Below, in pieces: positions 25,767 through 34,588 of a DNA stretch of 56,463 nt (the stretch's first letter is position 1; each line of letters starts with the position of its first letter). The notes below the pieces were generated by a model. The model had not been told where the DNA came from. It ran no database searches and was given only the letters and a program-made list of their open reading frames with translations. The stretch is from an uncultured Clostridia bacterium. GTDB taxonomy: Bacteria > Bacillota > Clostridia > Oscillospirales > CAG-272. The position numbers were made by a program, and so were the translations under genes. Location of the stretch: NCBI GenBank assembly GCA_944391805.1, contig CALXUY010000087.1, positions 1 to 56,463 of the forward strand. Direction: 5' to 3'.

Positions 25767-27016
25767 GTCTCCCCCTCCCCGACTCCATAGAGCCGGTACA
25801 TCTCCTCCAGGTCGCTCCGGAAGCGCTCCTCAACCGTGCGGTTGGAGAAATGCAGCTCCGAAATGCGGCAGATAAAGGTTCGGATCCACGGGACCAGCTC
25901 GGTTGTGTCATAAACATCGGCGGTGAAACGATAGGTGCCCGCGTCCAAACGTTCCACATGCCCGACCCGTTTTTCCCGCTCCAGACGCCGGACAATATAA
26001 GCCTCGTCAAGCCCGACCCGAACCGTGAACTCCACATGCTCCAACTGCCCGTCCCGGCTCCCGCGACCGGGATTCACCCCCCACATTTTGCTCTGCATGC
26101 TGTCCAGCTCCGCGCGCAGCTCATCAAAGCGCGGGGTCGGTTCCTCCAGCTTCACATCCGAGAGATAATCCACCCGGAAGGACTTGATGCGGTTGGTAGC
26201 CGGCTGATAAGCCAGCAGGTGCTGCCTGCCGCTCTGCACGCTGATCAGGACGCGGAGCGGAACCAGCCGCACCCGCCCGGGCCTTCGTGCACCCCGGCTG
26301 AAATTGTCGGCAGTCACGGCGCGCTTGCTCCGCATGGCGGAAAAGAGCGCAGCCAGCACGCCGCTGTCCATGGCTCCCGTGATGTAATGGTGCTTAAACG
26401 CGAATACGTCCTCGTGCAGCCCGGTTCTGTCGAGCAGAAAGGAGCCGACCACCCCGCAGGGCGCGACCTCGGAGAAAAAGTCGAGCGCGTCGCTCTCCGC
26501 CGGCAGCCCGACCAGATCCGCTCTGCGGTAGAGCACCCGTTTGCCCTCCCGCTCGCGGACCAGCAGCCCCTCCCCGCAGTATTCCTCCAGTTTTTTGCGT
26601 ACGGTGGATTCGTCAAGCAGCATGGGCGTCTCAAAGCCCGACAGATATTCCTCATCCATCCGCCGCATCAGCTCGGAAACCGAGCATCTGACCGCGGGGG
26701 AACAAAGAATATCAAACAGAATAAAGTGCAGTGTGATGTCCCCGTCGGTAAAGCTCTTGGACTTCCATGCCTTATAAAACGGATTGTGCTGGGAGCTGCG
26801 GCTGTCGATGGAGATAAACACGTTTTTTCCCTCCGGCGTGCGCACAAAGCCCATGTGGTCACCCAGCCAGCTTTCCATGCGCCTGCGCTCATCGTCATAG
26901 GAACGCGCGCTTTTGCTCCGGTACCCGTCACGGCTCTTGAAGCCATATATGTAAAACTCCCGCATATATGCCCGGATCTTTTCAAAATTCTTAATCAGCT
27001 CGCTGTAAGATGACAT
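25763..27016 (-). CDS. WYL-domain protein 2 with N-terminal HTH region
   Basis: This 417-residue protein has a helical N-terminal part with a predicted winged helix (LDESTVRKKLEEYCGEGLL, residues ~135-160). A WYL domain follows (RVRLVPLRVLISVQSGRQHLLAY... IKSFRVDYLSDV), then a C-terminal WCX-like part (VEFTVRVGLDEAYIVRRLE). The ATG at 27016 follows GGAGGGAGG; the frame upstream has none. It is the first gene of a three-gene leftward unit with WYL protein 1 and the LOR protein, and a promoter at 27079-27107 precedes it. Confidence 0.85.
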   Translation of the reverse strand: MSSYSELIKNFEKIRAYMREFYIYGFKSRDGYRSKSARSYDDERRRMESWLGDHMGFVRTPEGKNVFISIDSRSSQHNPFYKAWKSKSFTDGDITLHFILFDILCSPAVRCSVSELMRRMDEEYLSGFETPMLLDESTVRKKLEEYCGEGLLVREREGKRVLYRRADLVGLPAESDALDFFSEVAPCGVVGSFLLDRTGLHEDVFAFKHHYITGAMDSGVLAALFSAMRSKRAVTADNFSRGARRPGRVRLVPLRVLISVQSGRQHLLAYQPATNRIKSFRVDYLSDVKLEEPTPRFDELRAELDSMQSKMWGVNPGRGSRDGQLEHVEFTVRVGLDEAYIVRRLEREKRVGHVERLDAGTYRFTADVYDTTELVPWIRTFICRISELHFSNRTVEERFRSDLEEMYRLYGVGEGET

Positions 27017-27078
27017 GAGTGCCTCCCTCCGTGTCCCGCAAATCCTCCGGCCATGCAAACCGTTCGCTTCCGATGTTT

Positions 27079-27107
27079 ATTATATCAGATTCCCGCCGGT
27101 TTGTCAA
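27079..27107 (-). promoter_or_regulatory. sigma-A promoter of the WYL/LOR unit
   Basis: Minus-strand TTGACA (27107-27102), a 17-bp spacer and TATAAT (27084-27079) lie 62 bp before the ATG at 27016. Confidence 0.85.
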
Positions 27108-27292
27108 TCCGCCAAGCCATCGGTTCATCCGCAATCATTCGGACAGAAACGATGGTTGCGCCGGCTTGATTTCCATTCATACTCACATGGTCTTATACAT
27201 TCCGCCGTGAATTGCCCTCAACACAGATTCTTGTGTGAATGATCAAATATGCATATGATAACGGATTTCGGGGTTCTTTTCCCGAAAACCCC

Positions 27293-27321
27293 TTGCAATC
27301 CGCCGGCAAATGGTGTATAAT
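27293..27321 (+). promoter_or_regulatory. sigma-A promoter of the thiamine operon
   Basis: TTGCAA (27293-27298), a 17-bp spacer and TATAAT (27316-27321) place transcription start about 10 bp before the riboswitch. Confidence 0.85.
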
Positions 27322-27337
27322 AAATGCTACAATGAAA

Positions 27338-27431
27338 CAGCGGGGAGCTTGTACCACAGGCTGAGAGGAAGGTGTGACCTTCGACCCATATACCTGATTT
27401 GGATAATGCCAACGTAGGGACGCCTGAGCTG
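27338..27431 (+). ncRNA. TPP riboswitch (THI element)
   Basis: All conserved pieces are present: GGGGAGCTT, ACAGGCTGAGAGG, the GTGTGACC arm, ACCCATATACCTGATTTGG, and ATAATGCCAACGTAGGGA. Outer CAGC/GCTG arms close the structure. A terminator follows at 27446, so thiamine pyrophosphate should switch transcription off. It controls thiM, thiE, the HAD gene and possibly thiD-thiC. Confidence 0.97.
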
Positions 27432-27445
27432 CAATGGATTTTTTG

Positions 27446-27475
27446 GGGAGTTATCGGATCGGTAGCTCCCTTTTT
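27446..27475 (+). terminator. riboswitch-controlled terminator
   Basis: An 8-bp stem GGGAGTTA/TAGCTCCC (one wobble) is followed directly by TTTTT. It lies between the TPP aptamer and thiM, as the expression platform. Confidence 0.8.
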
Positions 27476-27545
27476 CCGTTCGACGGGATCCGCTGTCGAA
27501 TTGAATCATACGGTTCCGGGCAACGCCCGGAGGAAAGAGGACAAA

Positions 27546-28367
27546 ATGTTAGGAAGCTGTCTGGAAACTGTGAGAAAAACCACGCCGCTGGTACATAACA
27601 TCACAAACTATGTGACCGTGAACGATGTGGCAAACGCTCTGCTCGCCTGCGGGGGCAGCCCGATCATGTCGGACGAGCCCGAGGACGTGGAGGACATCAC
27701 CTCGATCTGCGCGGGGCTGAACATCAACATCGGCACGCTGAATCAGCGCAGCATTGAGGGCATGTTCCGCGCCGGCGCAAAGGCAAACGAGCTGGGGCAT
27801 ACGGTTCTGCTCGATCCGGTCGGCGCGGGGGCAAGCGCGCTGCGCACCAACACGGCCATCCGGCTGATGGAAAGCATCCGCTTTCAGGTCATCCGCGGCA
27901 ATGTTTCGGAGATCAAAACGCTGGCGCTGGGCAGCGGCAAAACCCGTGGCGTGGACGCTGACGCCGCCGACACGGTGACCGACCGCAACCTTGGCGACAT
28001 GGTCGCCTTTGCCAAGGCCTTTGCCGCCAGAACCGGCGCGATTGCCGCCATTACGGGGGCCATTGATCTGGTGGCCGACGCCAATGTCTGCTACGTCATC
28101 CGCAACGGCCGCCCGGAGATGAGCCGCATCACCGGAACCGGCTGCCAGCTCTCTGGCATTGCCACCGCCTACGCGGCCGCCAACCCCGAAAACCGGACCG
28201 AGGCAGTCGCGGCCGCCGTTTGCCTGATGGGGCTTGCGGGGGAGATTGCCTTTGCGCGGATGCAGCTGGGCGACGGAAACTCCACCTACCGCAACCGCAT
28301 CATCGATGCGATCTGCAATATGGACGCCGAAACCCTCAACCGGGGGGCGAAATATGAGCTGCGATAA
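27546..28367 (+). CDS. thiM: hydroxyethylthiazole kinase
   Basis: This 273-residue ribokinase-fold enzyme phosphorylates hydroxyethylthiazole in thiazole salvage. Signature stretches are VHNITNYVTVNDVANALLA, GGSPIMSDEPED, LDPVGAGAS, and the catalytic region RITGTGCQLSG. The ATG at 27546 follows GGAGGAAAGAGG; the frame upstream runs through the riboswitch and is not translated. Its end overlaps thiE by 14 bp. Confidence 0.96.
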   Translation: MLGSCLETVRKTTPLVHNITNYVTVNDVANALLACGGSPIMSDEPEDVEDITSICAGLNINIGTLNQRSIEGMFRAGAKANELGHTVLLDPVGAGASALRTNTAIRLMESIRFQVIRGNVSEIKTLALGSGKTRGVDADAADTVTDRNLGDMVAFAKAFAARTGAIAAITGAIDLVADANVCYVIRNGRPEMSRITGTGCQLSGIATAYAAANPENRTEAVAAAVCLMGLAGEIAFARMQLGDGNSTYRNRIIDAICNMDAETLNRGAKYELR

Positions 28368-28995
28368 ACAGTCCCTGCTGCTCTACGCGGTAACCGACCG
28401 CTCATGGCTGCGCGGGATGACGCTGTGCGAGCAGGTGGAGCAGGCTCTGCAGGGCGGCGCGACCTTTGTACAGCTCCGCGAAAAACAGCTCGACCGGGAG
28501 CGCTTCCTTGGGGAAGCGCTCGAGGTGCAGGCGCTCTGCCGGCGCTTTGGGGTTCCCTTTGTCATCAACGACGATGTGGAGCTCGCCCGTGCCGTGAACG
28601 CCGACGGCGTGCATGTGGGGCAGAGCGACATGGAGGCCGCCGACGTGCGGGCCATTCTGGGAAAGGATAAAATTCTCGGCGTGTCGGCACAGACCGTGGA
28701 GCAGGCCATCCGCGCCGAGCGGAGCGGCGCGGACTACCTCGGTGTGGGAGCGGTATTCCACACCGGCTCCAAGGCCGACGCGGAGGACGTGAGCCTTGAC
28801 ACGCTGGCGCAGATCTGCTCGGCCGTGCATATTCCGGTGGTCGCCATCGGGGGCATCGGCCCGCACAACGTCATGAAGCTCCGAGGCAGCGGCATCTGCG
28901 GCATCGCGGTCATCAGCGCCATTTTTGCGGCTCCGGACATCCGGCAGGCTGCCGCCGGGCTGCGGGCGCTGACCGAACAGGCGGTGGCGCCATGA
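28354..28995 (+). CDS. thiE: thiamine-phosphate synthase
   Basis: This 213-residue TIM barrel joins hydroxymethylpyrimidine pyrophosphate to thiazole phosphate. Recognisable motifs are VQLREKQ, FVINDDVELA, DGVHVGQSDM, the GVSAQT strand, DYLGVGAVFHTGSK and VVAIGGIGPHN. The ATG at 28354 overlaps thiM by 14 bp. Its stop overlaps the HAD gene start by four bases. Confidence 0.96.
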   Translation: MSCDKQSLLLYAVTDRSWLRGMTLCEQVEQALQGGATFVQLREKQLDRERFLGEALEVQALCRRFGVPFVINDDVELARAVNADGVHVGQSDMEAADVRAILGKDKILGVSAQTVEQAIRAERSGADYLGVGAVFHTGSKADAEDVSLDTLAQICSAVHIPVVAIGGIGPHNVMKLRGSGICGIAVISAIFAAPDIRQAAAGLRALTEQAVAP

Positions 28996-29630
28996 TCCGG
29001 GGCGCGATCTTTGACCTGGACGGGACCCTGCTCGACTCGATGCCGGTCTGGGACACTGTGGCCGAGGATTACCTCCGCTCGCTCGGAAAAGAGCCGGAGG
29101 AGGATTTGCGCGAACGCTTCCGCACCTACAGTCTCCGGCAATCGGCCGAGCATTACCGGGCGCACTACGGGGTGGGCCTGTCGGTTTCCGAAATCATGAA
29201 CGGTATCAACCGCATGGTGGAGCGTGCCTATCTCGAAAGCGTCCCGCTCAAGCCGGGCGTGGCTGAATTTCTCGGCCGCTTGCAGGCGGCCGGCGTGAAG
29301 ATGTGCGTTGCCACGGTAACCGACAAAGCGTTGGCCCAGGCCGCACTGACGCGTTGCGGCGTGATGCCCTGCTTCTCCGGAATTTTCACCTGTGCCGAGG
29401 TGGGGCACGGCAAGGACGAGCCGTACCTCTACCGGGAGGCGCTGCGCTCACTGGGCACCGGCAAGCGCGAGACCGCCGTGTTTGAGGACTCGCTCTACGC
29501 GCTGAAAACGGCCAAAGCCGACGGCTTTCTCACAGTGGGCATTGCGGACGCCGCCGAGCCGGACCAGGCCGCGCTCCGGGCGCTTGCGGATGTTTACATC
29601 ACGGACTACGCGGCCGCTCCCCTGCCCTAA
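28992..29630 (+). CDS. HAD hydrolase of the thiamine operon
   Basis: This 212-residue HAD phosphatase has intact motifs (FDLDGTLLDS, VATVTDK, the Lys in GHGKDEP, FEDSLYALKTA) and a helical cap. Its start is fused to thiE by an ATGA overlap, so it belongs to the same unit. Organisms with thiE but no dedicated thiamine monophosphate kinase sometimes need a phosphatase acting on thiamine phosphates; this placement suggests such a role, but that is inference. Confidence 0.85.
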   Translation: MIRGAIFDLDGTLLDSMPVWDTVAEDYLRSLGKEPEEDLRERFRTYSLRQSAEHYRAHYGVGLSVSEIMNGINRMVERAYLESVPLKPGVAEFLGRLQAAGVKMCVATVTDKALAQAALTRCGVMPCFSGIFTCAEVGHGKDEPYLYREALRSLGTGKRETAVFEDSLYALKTAKADGFLTVGIADAAEPDQAALRALADVYITDYAAAPLP

Positions 29631-29632
29631 TA

Positions 29633-29752
29633 AGACCTTGGGCGCTGCCCAAACCCACGAAAGACCTTGGGCTCTGCCCAAACCCGTTCAGGAAACTTTT
29701 TTGCAAAAAAGTTTCCTGAAAACCTTCAAAAAACCCGAAAAAGGGGATCGGG
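29633..29752. repeat. family B dispersed hairpin repeat, copy B4
   Basis: Two CCTTGGGCTCTGCCCAA-type heads are followed by a TCAGGAAACTTTTTTG/CAAAAAAGTTTCCTGA hairpin and a CTTCAAAAAACCCGAAAAAGGGG tail. It separates the HAD gene from thiD. Confidence 0.75.
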
Positions 29753-29905
29753 TATGAGGGAAGGCTGTATGCCCCGACGCATGGGAAAAGCGGGCGGTCG
29801 GGCAGACGGCGCGTCAAAACCAGCTGCACGGCGGGGGCAGCACCGCGCCGCTCCGGCTATAGGCGGAGCATCCATCCTCCTTTTTTGAAGAGTCTTGAAA
29901 GGGGT

Positions 29906-29938
29906 GTGGGGAAAACTTCTTCCAGAAGTTTTCCCCAC
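29906..29938. terminator. 15-bp perfect stem-loop before thiD
   Basis: GTGGGGAAAACTTCT pairs fully with AGAAGTTTTCCCCAC across a TCC loop. No T run follows. It may be a partial family B hairpin or an attenuating structure ahead of thiD. Confidence 0.5.
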
Positions 29939-30021
29939 AGAATCCCCCCACAAAAAAGCGGCAGACCGGGGGCACCACTCTCTGTCGCTCAACAAAAAAT
30001 AATGCAGAATCGGAGTATCAG

Positions 30022-30834
30022 ATGAAAACAGCATTATCCATCGCAGGCAGCGATTCCTGCGGAGGCGCCGGCATTCAGGCAGATCTGAAAACCATGACCC
30101 TGAACGGAGTTTATGCGATGAGCGCCGTGACGGCGCTGACCGCGCAGAACACCACCGGCGTCCGATCCATCATGGAGGTCACTCCCGCGTTTCTGGCACA
30201 GCAGATCGACGCGGTGTTTGAGGATATCCCCCCCGACGCCGTTAAAATCGGCATGGTCGGCTCCAAAGCACTGATCCGGACCATATCCGAGCGGCTGAAA
30301 TATCACCGCGCGCAAAACATTGTGGCAGACCCCGTGATGGCAGCCACCAGCGGCGCGCGGCTGCTCGATGCGGACGCCATCGACGCCCTGAAAAGCGAGC
30401 TGCTGCCGCTCTGTACACTGGCAACCCCGAACATTCCCGAAGCCGAGGCGCTCGCGGGCATTGCCATTCGAAGCGAGGCGGACATGGAGCGTGCCGCGCG
30501 CATCATCGGGCAGACCTGCGGCTGCGCGGTGCTCTGCAAGGGCGGGCACCGCATGGGCGACGCAAACGACCTGCTCTGGGTCAGCGGCTCCTGCCGATGG
30601 TTCCGCAGCGCGCGCATCGACAACCCCAACACACACGGCACCGGCTGCACACTCTCATCGGCCATTGCCGCAAACCTCGCCAAGGGCTATACGCTCACGG
30701 GAGCCGTGGAACGCGCCAAGGACTACCTCTCCGGGGCGCTCGCCGCCATGCTCAACCTCGGCCATGAATCGGGGCCGCTCAACCACGCGTTTGATCTGCA
30801 CAGCCGCTACACGGCAGAAGCGGCCGGAAATTGA
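30022..30834 (+). CDS. thiD: hydroxymethylpyrimidine/phosphomethylpyrimidine kinase
   Basis: This 270-residue ribokinase-fold enzyme makes the pyrimidine pyrophosphate used by ThiE. Motifs seen are [19 protein letters not shown] at the N-terminus, [29 protein letters not shown] and the catalytic [19 protein letters not shown] site lies upstream of the ATG. It is 391 bp from the HAD gene, with repeats in between, so it could have its own promoter, although I see none that is convincing. thiC begins 24 bp after its stop. Confidence 0.96.
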   Translation: MKTALSIAGSDSCGGAGIQADLKTMTLNGVYAMSAVTALTAQNTTGVRSIMEVTPAFLAQQIDAVFEDIPPDAVKIGMVGSKALIRTISERLKYHRAQNIVADPVMAATSGARLLDADAIDALKSELLPLCTLATPNIPEAEALAGIAIRSEADMERAARIIGQTCGCAVLCKGGHRMGDANDLLWVSGSCRWFRSARIDNPNTHGTGCTLSSAIAANLAKGYTLTGAVERAKDYLSGALAAMLNLGHESGPLNHAFDLHSRYTAEAAGN

Positions 30835-30857
30835 TTTGCCTGAAAGGAAAAACGAAT

Positions 30858-32162
30858 ATGAGAAGCTATACCACACAAATGGACGCCGCAAAAAGAGGAA
30901 TCATCACACCAGAAATGCAGGCGGTGGCAAAAAAAGAATTCCGCACAGAGGAGGAAATCCGCGATCTGGTGGCGCGCGGGCAGGTTGCCATCTGTGCCAA
31001 CCGCAAGCATACCTGCATTGAACCGAACGGCGTCGGCTCTATGCTGCGCACCAAAATCAACGTCAATCTCGGTGTTTCGCGCGATTGCAAGGACTACGAT
31101 GTGGAGATGCAAAAGGTGATGGCCGCCGTGAACATGGGGGCCGAAGCGATTATGGATCTCTCCTCGCACGGCAACACGCAGCCCTTCCGCCAAAAGCTCA
31201 CCGGCGAGTGCCCGGCGATGATCGGCACGGTTCCAGTCTACGACAGCGTCATTCACTATCAGCGCGACCTTGCCACGCTCACAGCCAAGGATTTTATCGA
31301 CGTGGTGCGCCTGCACGCCGAGGATGGGGTGGATTTTGTCACCCTGCACTGCGGCATCACCCGCAAGACCATCGAGCAGATCAAGCGGCACAAGAGGAAA
31401 ATGAATATTGTGTCCCGGGGCGGCTCTCTGGTGTTCGCGTGGATGAGCATGACCGGGCAGGAAAACCCCTTTTACGAATATTTTGACGAGATTCTGGACG
31501 TCTGCCGCGAGTACGACGTCACCATCTCGCTCGGAGACGCCTGCCGCCCCGGCTGCCTTGCCGACGCCAGCGACGTCTGCCAGATCGAGGAGCTGGTGCG
31601 GCTCGGAGAGCTGACCCGGCGCGCGTGGGAGAAGGACGTGCAGGTGATGGTGGAGGGGCCGGGGCACATGCCGCTCGACCAGATCGCCGCCAACATGAAG
31701 CTGCAGCAGACCATTTGCATGGGCGCGCCGTTTTACGTGCTCGGGCCCCTGGTCACCGACATTGCCCCGGGCTACGACCACATCACCTCGGCCATCGGCG
31801 GCGCGATTGCGGCCTCTGCCGGCGCGGCGTTTTTGTGCTATGTCACCCCGGCGGAACACCTGGCTCTGCCGGATGTGGAGGATGTGAAGCAGGGCATCAT
31901 CGCCTCCCGCATCGCGGCCCACGCGGCGGACATTGCAAAAAAGGTGCCCCATGCGCGGGACATCGACGATGCGATGGCCGACGCACGGAGAACCTTTGAT
32001 TGGGAAAAGCAATGGGAATGCGCCATTGACCCCGAAACCGCAAAGCGCATCCGCGAGAGCCGTGCGCCCGAACACGATGATAGCTGCTCGATGTGCGGCA
32101 AATTCTGCGCCGTGCGCAGCATGAACAAAGCCTTGGCCGGCGAGTATATCGACATTCTGTAA
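30858..32162 (+). CDS. thiC: phosphomethylpyrimidine synthase ThiC
   Basis: This 434-residue radical SAM enzyme rearranges aminoimidazole ribotide to hydroxymethylpyrimidine phosphate. Conserved stretches include [55 protein letters not shown] and [11 protein letters not shown]. The iron-sulfur motif is at the very C-terminus: CSMCGKFC, with three rather than four residues between the second and third Cys. The ATG at 30858 follows GAAAGGA. The protein is shorter than proteobacterial ThiC, as usual for clostridia. Confidence 0.96.
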   Translation: MRSYTTQMDAAKRGIITPEMQAVAKKEFRTEEEIRDLVARGQVAICANRKHTCIEPNGVGSMLRTKINVNLGVSRDCKDYDVEMQKVMAAVNMGAEAIMDLSSHGNTQPFRQKLTGECPAMIGTVPVYDSVIHYQRDLATLTAKDFIDVVRLHAEDGVDFVTLHCGITRKTIEQIKRHKRKMNIVSRGGSLVFAWMSMTGQENPFYEYFDEILDVCREYDVTISLGDACRPGCLADASDVCQIEELVRLGELTRRAWEKDVQVMVEGPGHMPLDQIAANMKLQQTICMGAPFYVLGPLVTDIAPGYDHITSAIGGAIAASAGAAFLCYVTPAEHLALPDVEDVKQGIIASRIAAHAADIAKKVPHARDIDDAMADARRTFDWEKQWECAIDPETAKRIRESRAPEHDDSCSMCGKFCAVRSMNKALAGEYIDIL

Positions 32163-32193
32163 AAAGGGCAGGGGCTGGAAGGGGAATGCCTTG

Positions 32194-32231
32194 GAGGGAG
32201 ACGCCGCTTGCAAACGTCTCTTCCCTCTCCG
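32194..32231 (+). terminator. stem-loop after thiC
   Basis: GGAGGGAGACG pairs with CGTCTCttCCCTCTCC around a GC-poor loop. The T tract is weak, so it may be a terminator or part of the structured leader that follows. Confidence 0.45.
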
Positions 32232-32280
32232 GGGCTTCCTCATCCCAGAGCTTTCCCGGCACGGACCCTCCGGTTTTCTA

Positions 32281-32445
32281 TGTATGCCCGTAAAAACCGC
32301 TGCCGGCGGGATCTGTGCCGGAAAATCCGGCTGTGTGGAAAAACCGGGGAACACAGCGGTCGAATCCCGGTGCCGCGCCGAATGCGTCACCCGAAAAAAG
32401 CAGGTGCGGCTTCCATTGCCCAGACAAGGATCAGGCAAAATCACT
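32281..32445 (+). ncRNA. structured leader RNA, possibly a divergent cobalamin-type riboswitch
   Basis: Several compact pairings occur in a row: hairpin GCCGGA/TCCGGC (32317-32331); interleaved stems CTGTGT/ACACAG (32331-32336 with 32351-32356) and ACCGGG/CCCGGT (32343-32348 with 32366-32371) that would form a pseudoknot; and GGTGcCGC/GCGtCACC (about 32369-32391). The stretch GGGGAACACAGCGGTCGAATCC recalls the cobalamin riboswitch core, but a clean B12 box is lacking. It precedes a leader ORF and the APH-like gene. The RNA class is uncertain. Confidence 0.35.
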
Positions 32446-32459
32446 CCAGGAGGTGCTTT

Positions 32460-32492
32460 ATGGGAATTTGCAATTCCCTCTTGTATCCATAA
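32460..32492 (+). CDS. 10-codon leader peptide ORF
   Basis: An ATG at 32460 follows a perfect AGGAGG site with good spacing and encodes MGICNSLLYP before TAA. The ORF contains a perfect hairpin (GGGAATT-TGC-AATTCCC, 32462-32478). The ribosome site of the APH-like gene follows 12 bp later. This is the layout of translational or transcriptional attenuators of antibiotic-resistance genes. Translation is inferred from the ribosome site only. Confidence 0.5.
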   Translation: MGICNSLLYP

Positions 32493-32517
32493 AAATACAT
32501 ACAGGAGGATTTTACAC

Positions 32518-34473
32518 ATGAAAAAAGTATCTGAACAGTATGACCATCACTTCAGCCGGAGCAACCGCCCGGACAAAAGCGGAAAGCGAAGCCTCCCTTC
32601 ACTGGTGGTCAGCCGGGCAAAATCCGCCGGAGCAGTTGGAGAAGCGTGGCTTGCCAGCCTTGACAGCATGATTTCCGAATTGGAAGAGCTGTGGGATATT
32701 ACTGTCGGGAACGCCTTATCCAGCGGCACACATGCTTTTGTTGCCGATGCAGACGGCCGGAACGGAAAAAAGTATGTTCTGAAAATAGATATGCCTGAAA
32801 ATCTCGGCGGTGAATTTTCCAACGGTATCGCCGCACTGAAAATCGCAGGCGGACGCGGATATGCAAAGCTGTACGCATATGACCCTGCAAGAAAAGCCTG
32901 TCTGCTGGAGCGCTTGGGAAAGCCGGTCAATCAACTGGGGCTCCCGGTTTATGAACAGCTCCGCATCATCTGCTCCGCATTGCAGAAAGCATGGGAAATT
33001 CCCGCCGCAAAGTCCGGGCTTCCGGGCGGAAAGGAAAGCGTCGCATGGTTCAGAGCGTTTATCGGAGAAACATGGGAAAAATTAGGGCATCCTTGCTCCC
33101 GTGAAGTGATCGATCAGGCGTTTTCATATTTGCAGTCAAGAGAAGATGCCATCAACCCCTCTGAATTCGTTCTGCTGCACGGAGACGCTCACGGCGGGAA
33201 TACGCTCAAAACGTTGTCGGGCAAGGGATATAAGCTGATCGATCCGGACGGCATCGTATATGAAAAGGCCTATGATTTAGGCGTTCTGATGCGGGAATGG
33301 GTTGACGAGTACCGGCAAGAGCCGCTGAAAAGCGGAAAAAAGCGGTGTGCATACCTCCACCGCCTGACAGGCGTTCCCGAAAAAGCAATTTGGGAATGGG
33401 GGTTTTTACAAACCGTTTCCACCGCATTTGTCCTGCTGCAGATCGGACAGGAGGAAACCGGACAAAAAATGCTCCGCGTTGCGGAATGCTGGGCCTGTGA
33501 AAAGGATACGGCGGAGCCGGCATATCCGGAGGAATTGGCAGCGTTTCTGTCGTCCGAATATGACTTTCATATACTTGGCATCACCCCGGCAAAGCGCGGC
33601 TTTTATGGAGAAACCTGGAATGTGCAGACAGAAAGCGCCCGATATTTTATAAAGATTGATGATTGGCAGCATCACAAAAAGAGCTTTCAAAACAGTCTGC
33701 CTGTTGTGCAGTATCTGACCGACAGCGGAATTTCATTTATTCCCAAAATCATCAAAACCAAAGACGGCCGGTTATCTTTCGGCTTCCGGCAGGGAGTGGC
33801 GGCGGTTTTTGAATATATTCCGGGCGAGCTGTCCGAGCATTGCTCTGTGGAACAGATCTATCGCCGCCTATCGGAAGTTTATCTGTTGGGAACAACCGGG
33901 CTGAACATCGAGAGAGAAACATTTGATACCGAGCCGATCCGCACATTTCAAAATCTGCAAGGTCTTTCGGGATGGCCGGCTGCAGTGAGAAAAGCACTTT
34001 CCGAAAAAGAGCCCGTGATTTCGAGATACATCGAGCGTCTGAAACGGTTTTCCGCAGTCTGTAAAAACAATCCTGACGCCTTTTATATCACACACGGTGA
34101 CGCCGGAGGAAACTGTATTCTGAATGAGAATCGGCTTTTTCTGGTTGACTGGGATTCTGTCATGCTGGCGCCGATCGAACGCGACGCATGGATTTATCTT
34201 TGCGAGCAACAGCAAATTGATAAAATCAACTCTATTCTGGCGGAGAATGGGATTCGGTACACATTAGAGAAAAATCGGCTCTGCTTTTATTGCTACGCTT
34301 TTTTCTTCCATTATCTGAACGAGTATCTGAAGGCCATTGCCGGCGCCAAAAATGAAGCACAGAAAGCAGAAATTACCCGTGGTTTGCTTGCGTATCTTAC
34401 AGACAACTGGATATACAAACGGTTAGCCGCTGCGGAGCGGATAGAACCGGCATCCGGCGAAGAAACTGATTGA
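32518..34473 (+). CDS. double aminoglycoside-phosphotransferase-like protein
   Basis: This 651-residue protein carries two kinase-like domains. The N-terminal one (residues ~45-330) resembles APH(6)/streptomycin kinases, with catalytic VLLHGDAHGGN (~residue 220) and metal-binding LIDPDG. The C-terminal one (~350-630) is of the general APH type, with FYITHGDAGGN (~525) and LFLVDWDSV. The ATG at 32518 follows AGGAGG; an open frame upstream runs through the leader and is ignored. The gene is less GC-rich than its neighbours, which suggests transfer. Either domain could modify an antibiotic, sugar or choline-like substrate; both look catalytically intact. Confidence 0.8.
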   Translation: MKKVSEQYDHHFSRSNRPDKSGKRSLPSLVVSRAKSAGAVGEAWLASLDSMISELEELWDITVGNALSSGTHAFVADADGRNGKKYVLKIDMPENLGGEFSNGIAALKIAGGRGYAKLYAYDPARKACLLERLGKPVNQLGLPVYEQLRIICSALQKAWEIPAAKSGLPGGKESVAWFRAFIGETWEKLGHPCSREVIDQAFSYLQSREDAINPSEFVLLHGDAHGGNTLKTLSGKGYKLIDPDGIVYEKAYDLGVLMREWVDEYRQEPLKSGKKRCAYLHRLTGVPEKAIWEWGFLQTVSTAFVLLQIGQEETGQKMLRVAECWACEKDTAEPAYPEELAAFLSSEYDFHILGITPAKRGFYGETWNVQTESARYFIKIDDWQHHKKSFQNSLPVVQYLTDSGISFIPKIIKTKDGRLSFGFRQGVAAVFEYIPGELSEHCSVEQIYRRLSEVYLLGTTGLNIERETFDTEPIRTFQNLQGLSGWPAAVRKALSEKEPVISRYIERLKRFSAVCKNNPDAFYITHGDAGGNCILNENRLFLVDWDSVMLAPIERDAWIYLCEQQQIDKINSILAENGIRYTLEKNRLCFYCYAFFFHYLNEYLKAIAGAKNEAQKAEITRGLLAYLTDNWIYKRLAAAERIEPASGEETD

Positions 34474-34588
34474 CCGTTTTGATGAACCGTGCTGCCGGAC
34501 TCGCAGAGAACTGGGTTTTACATAAAATCAATTCAACAAAGGACCAATAGAACAATTCGGACAATTCATGTACCCCCTCCCGAAAAAC

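Noticed and set aside
32191..32517. An upstream extension of the APH-like reading frame (about 109 more codons)
   Set aside because: It runs through the structured leader and the leader ORF, resembles no protein, and the ATG at 32518 has an ideal AGGAGG site.
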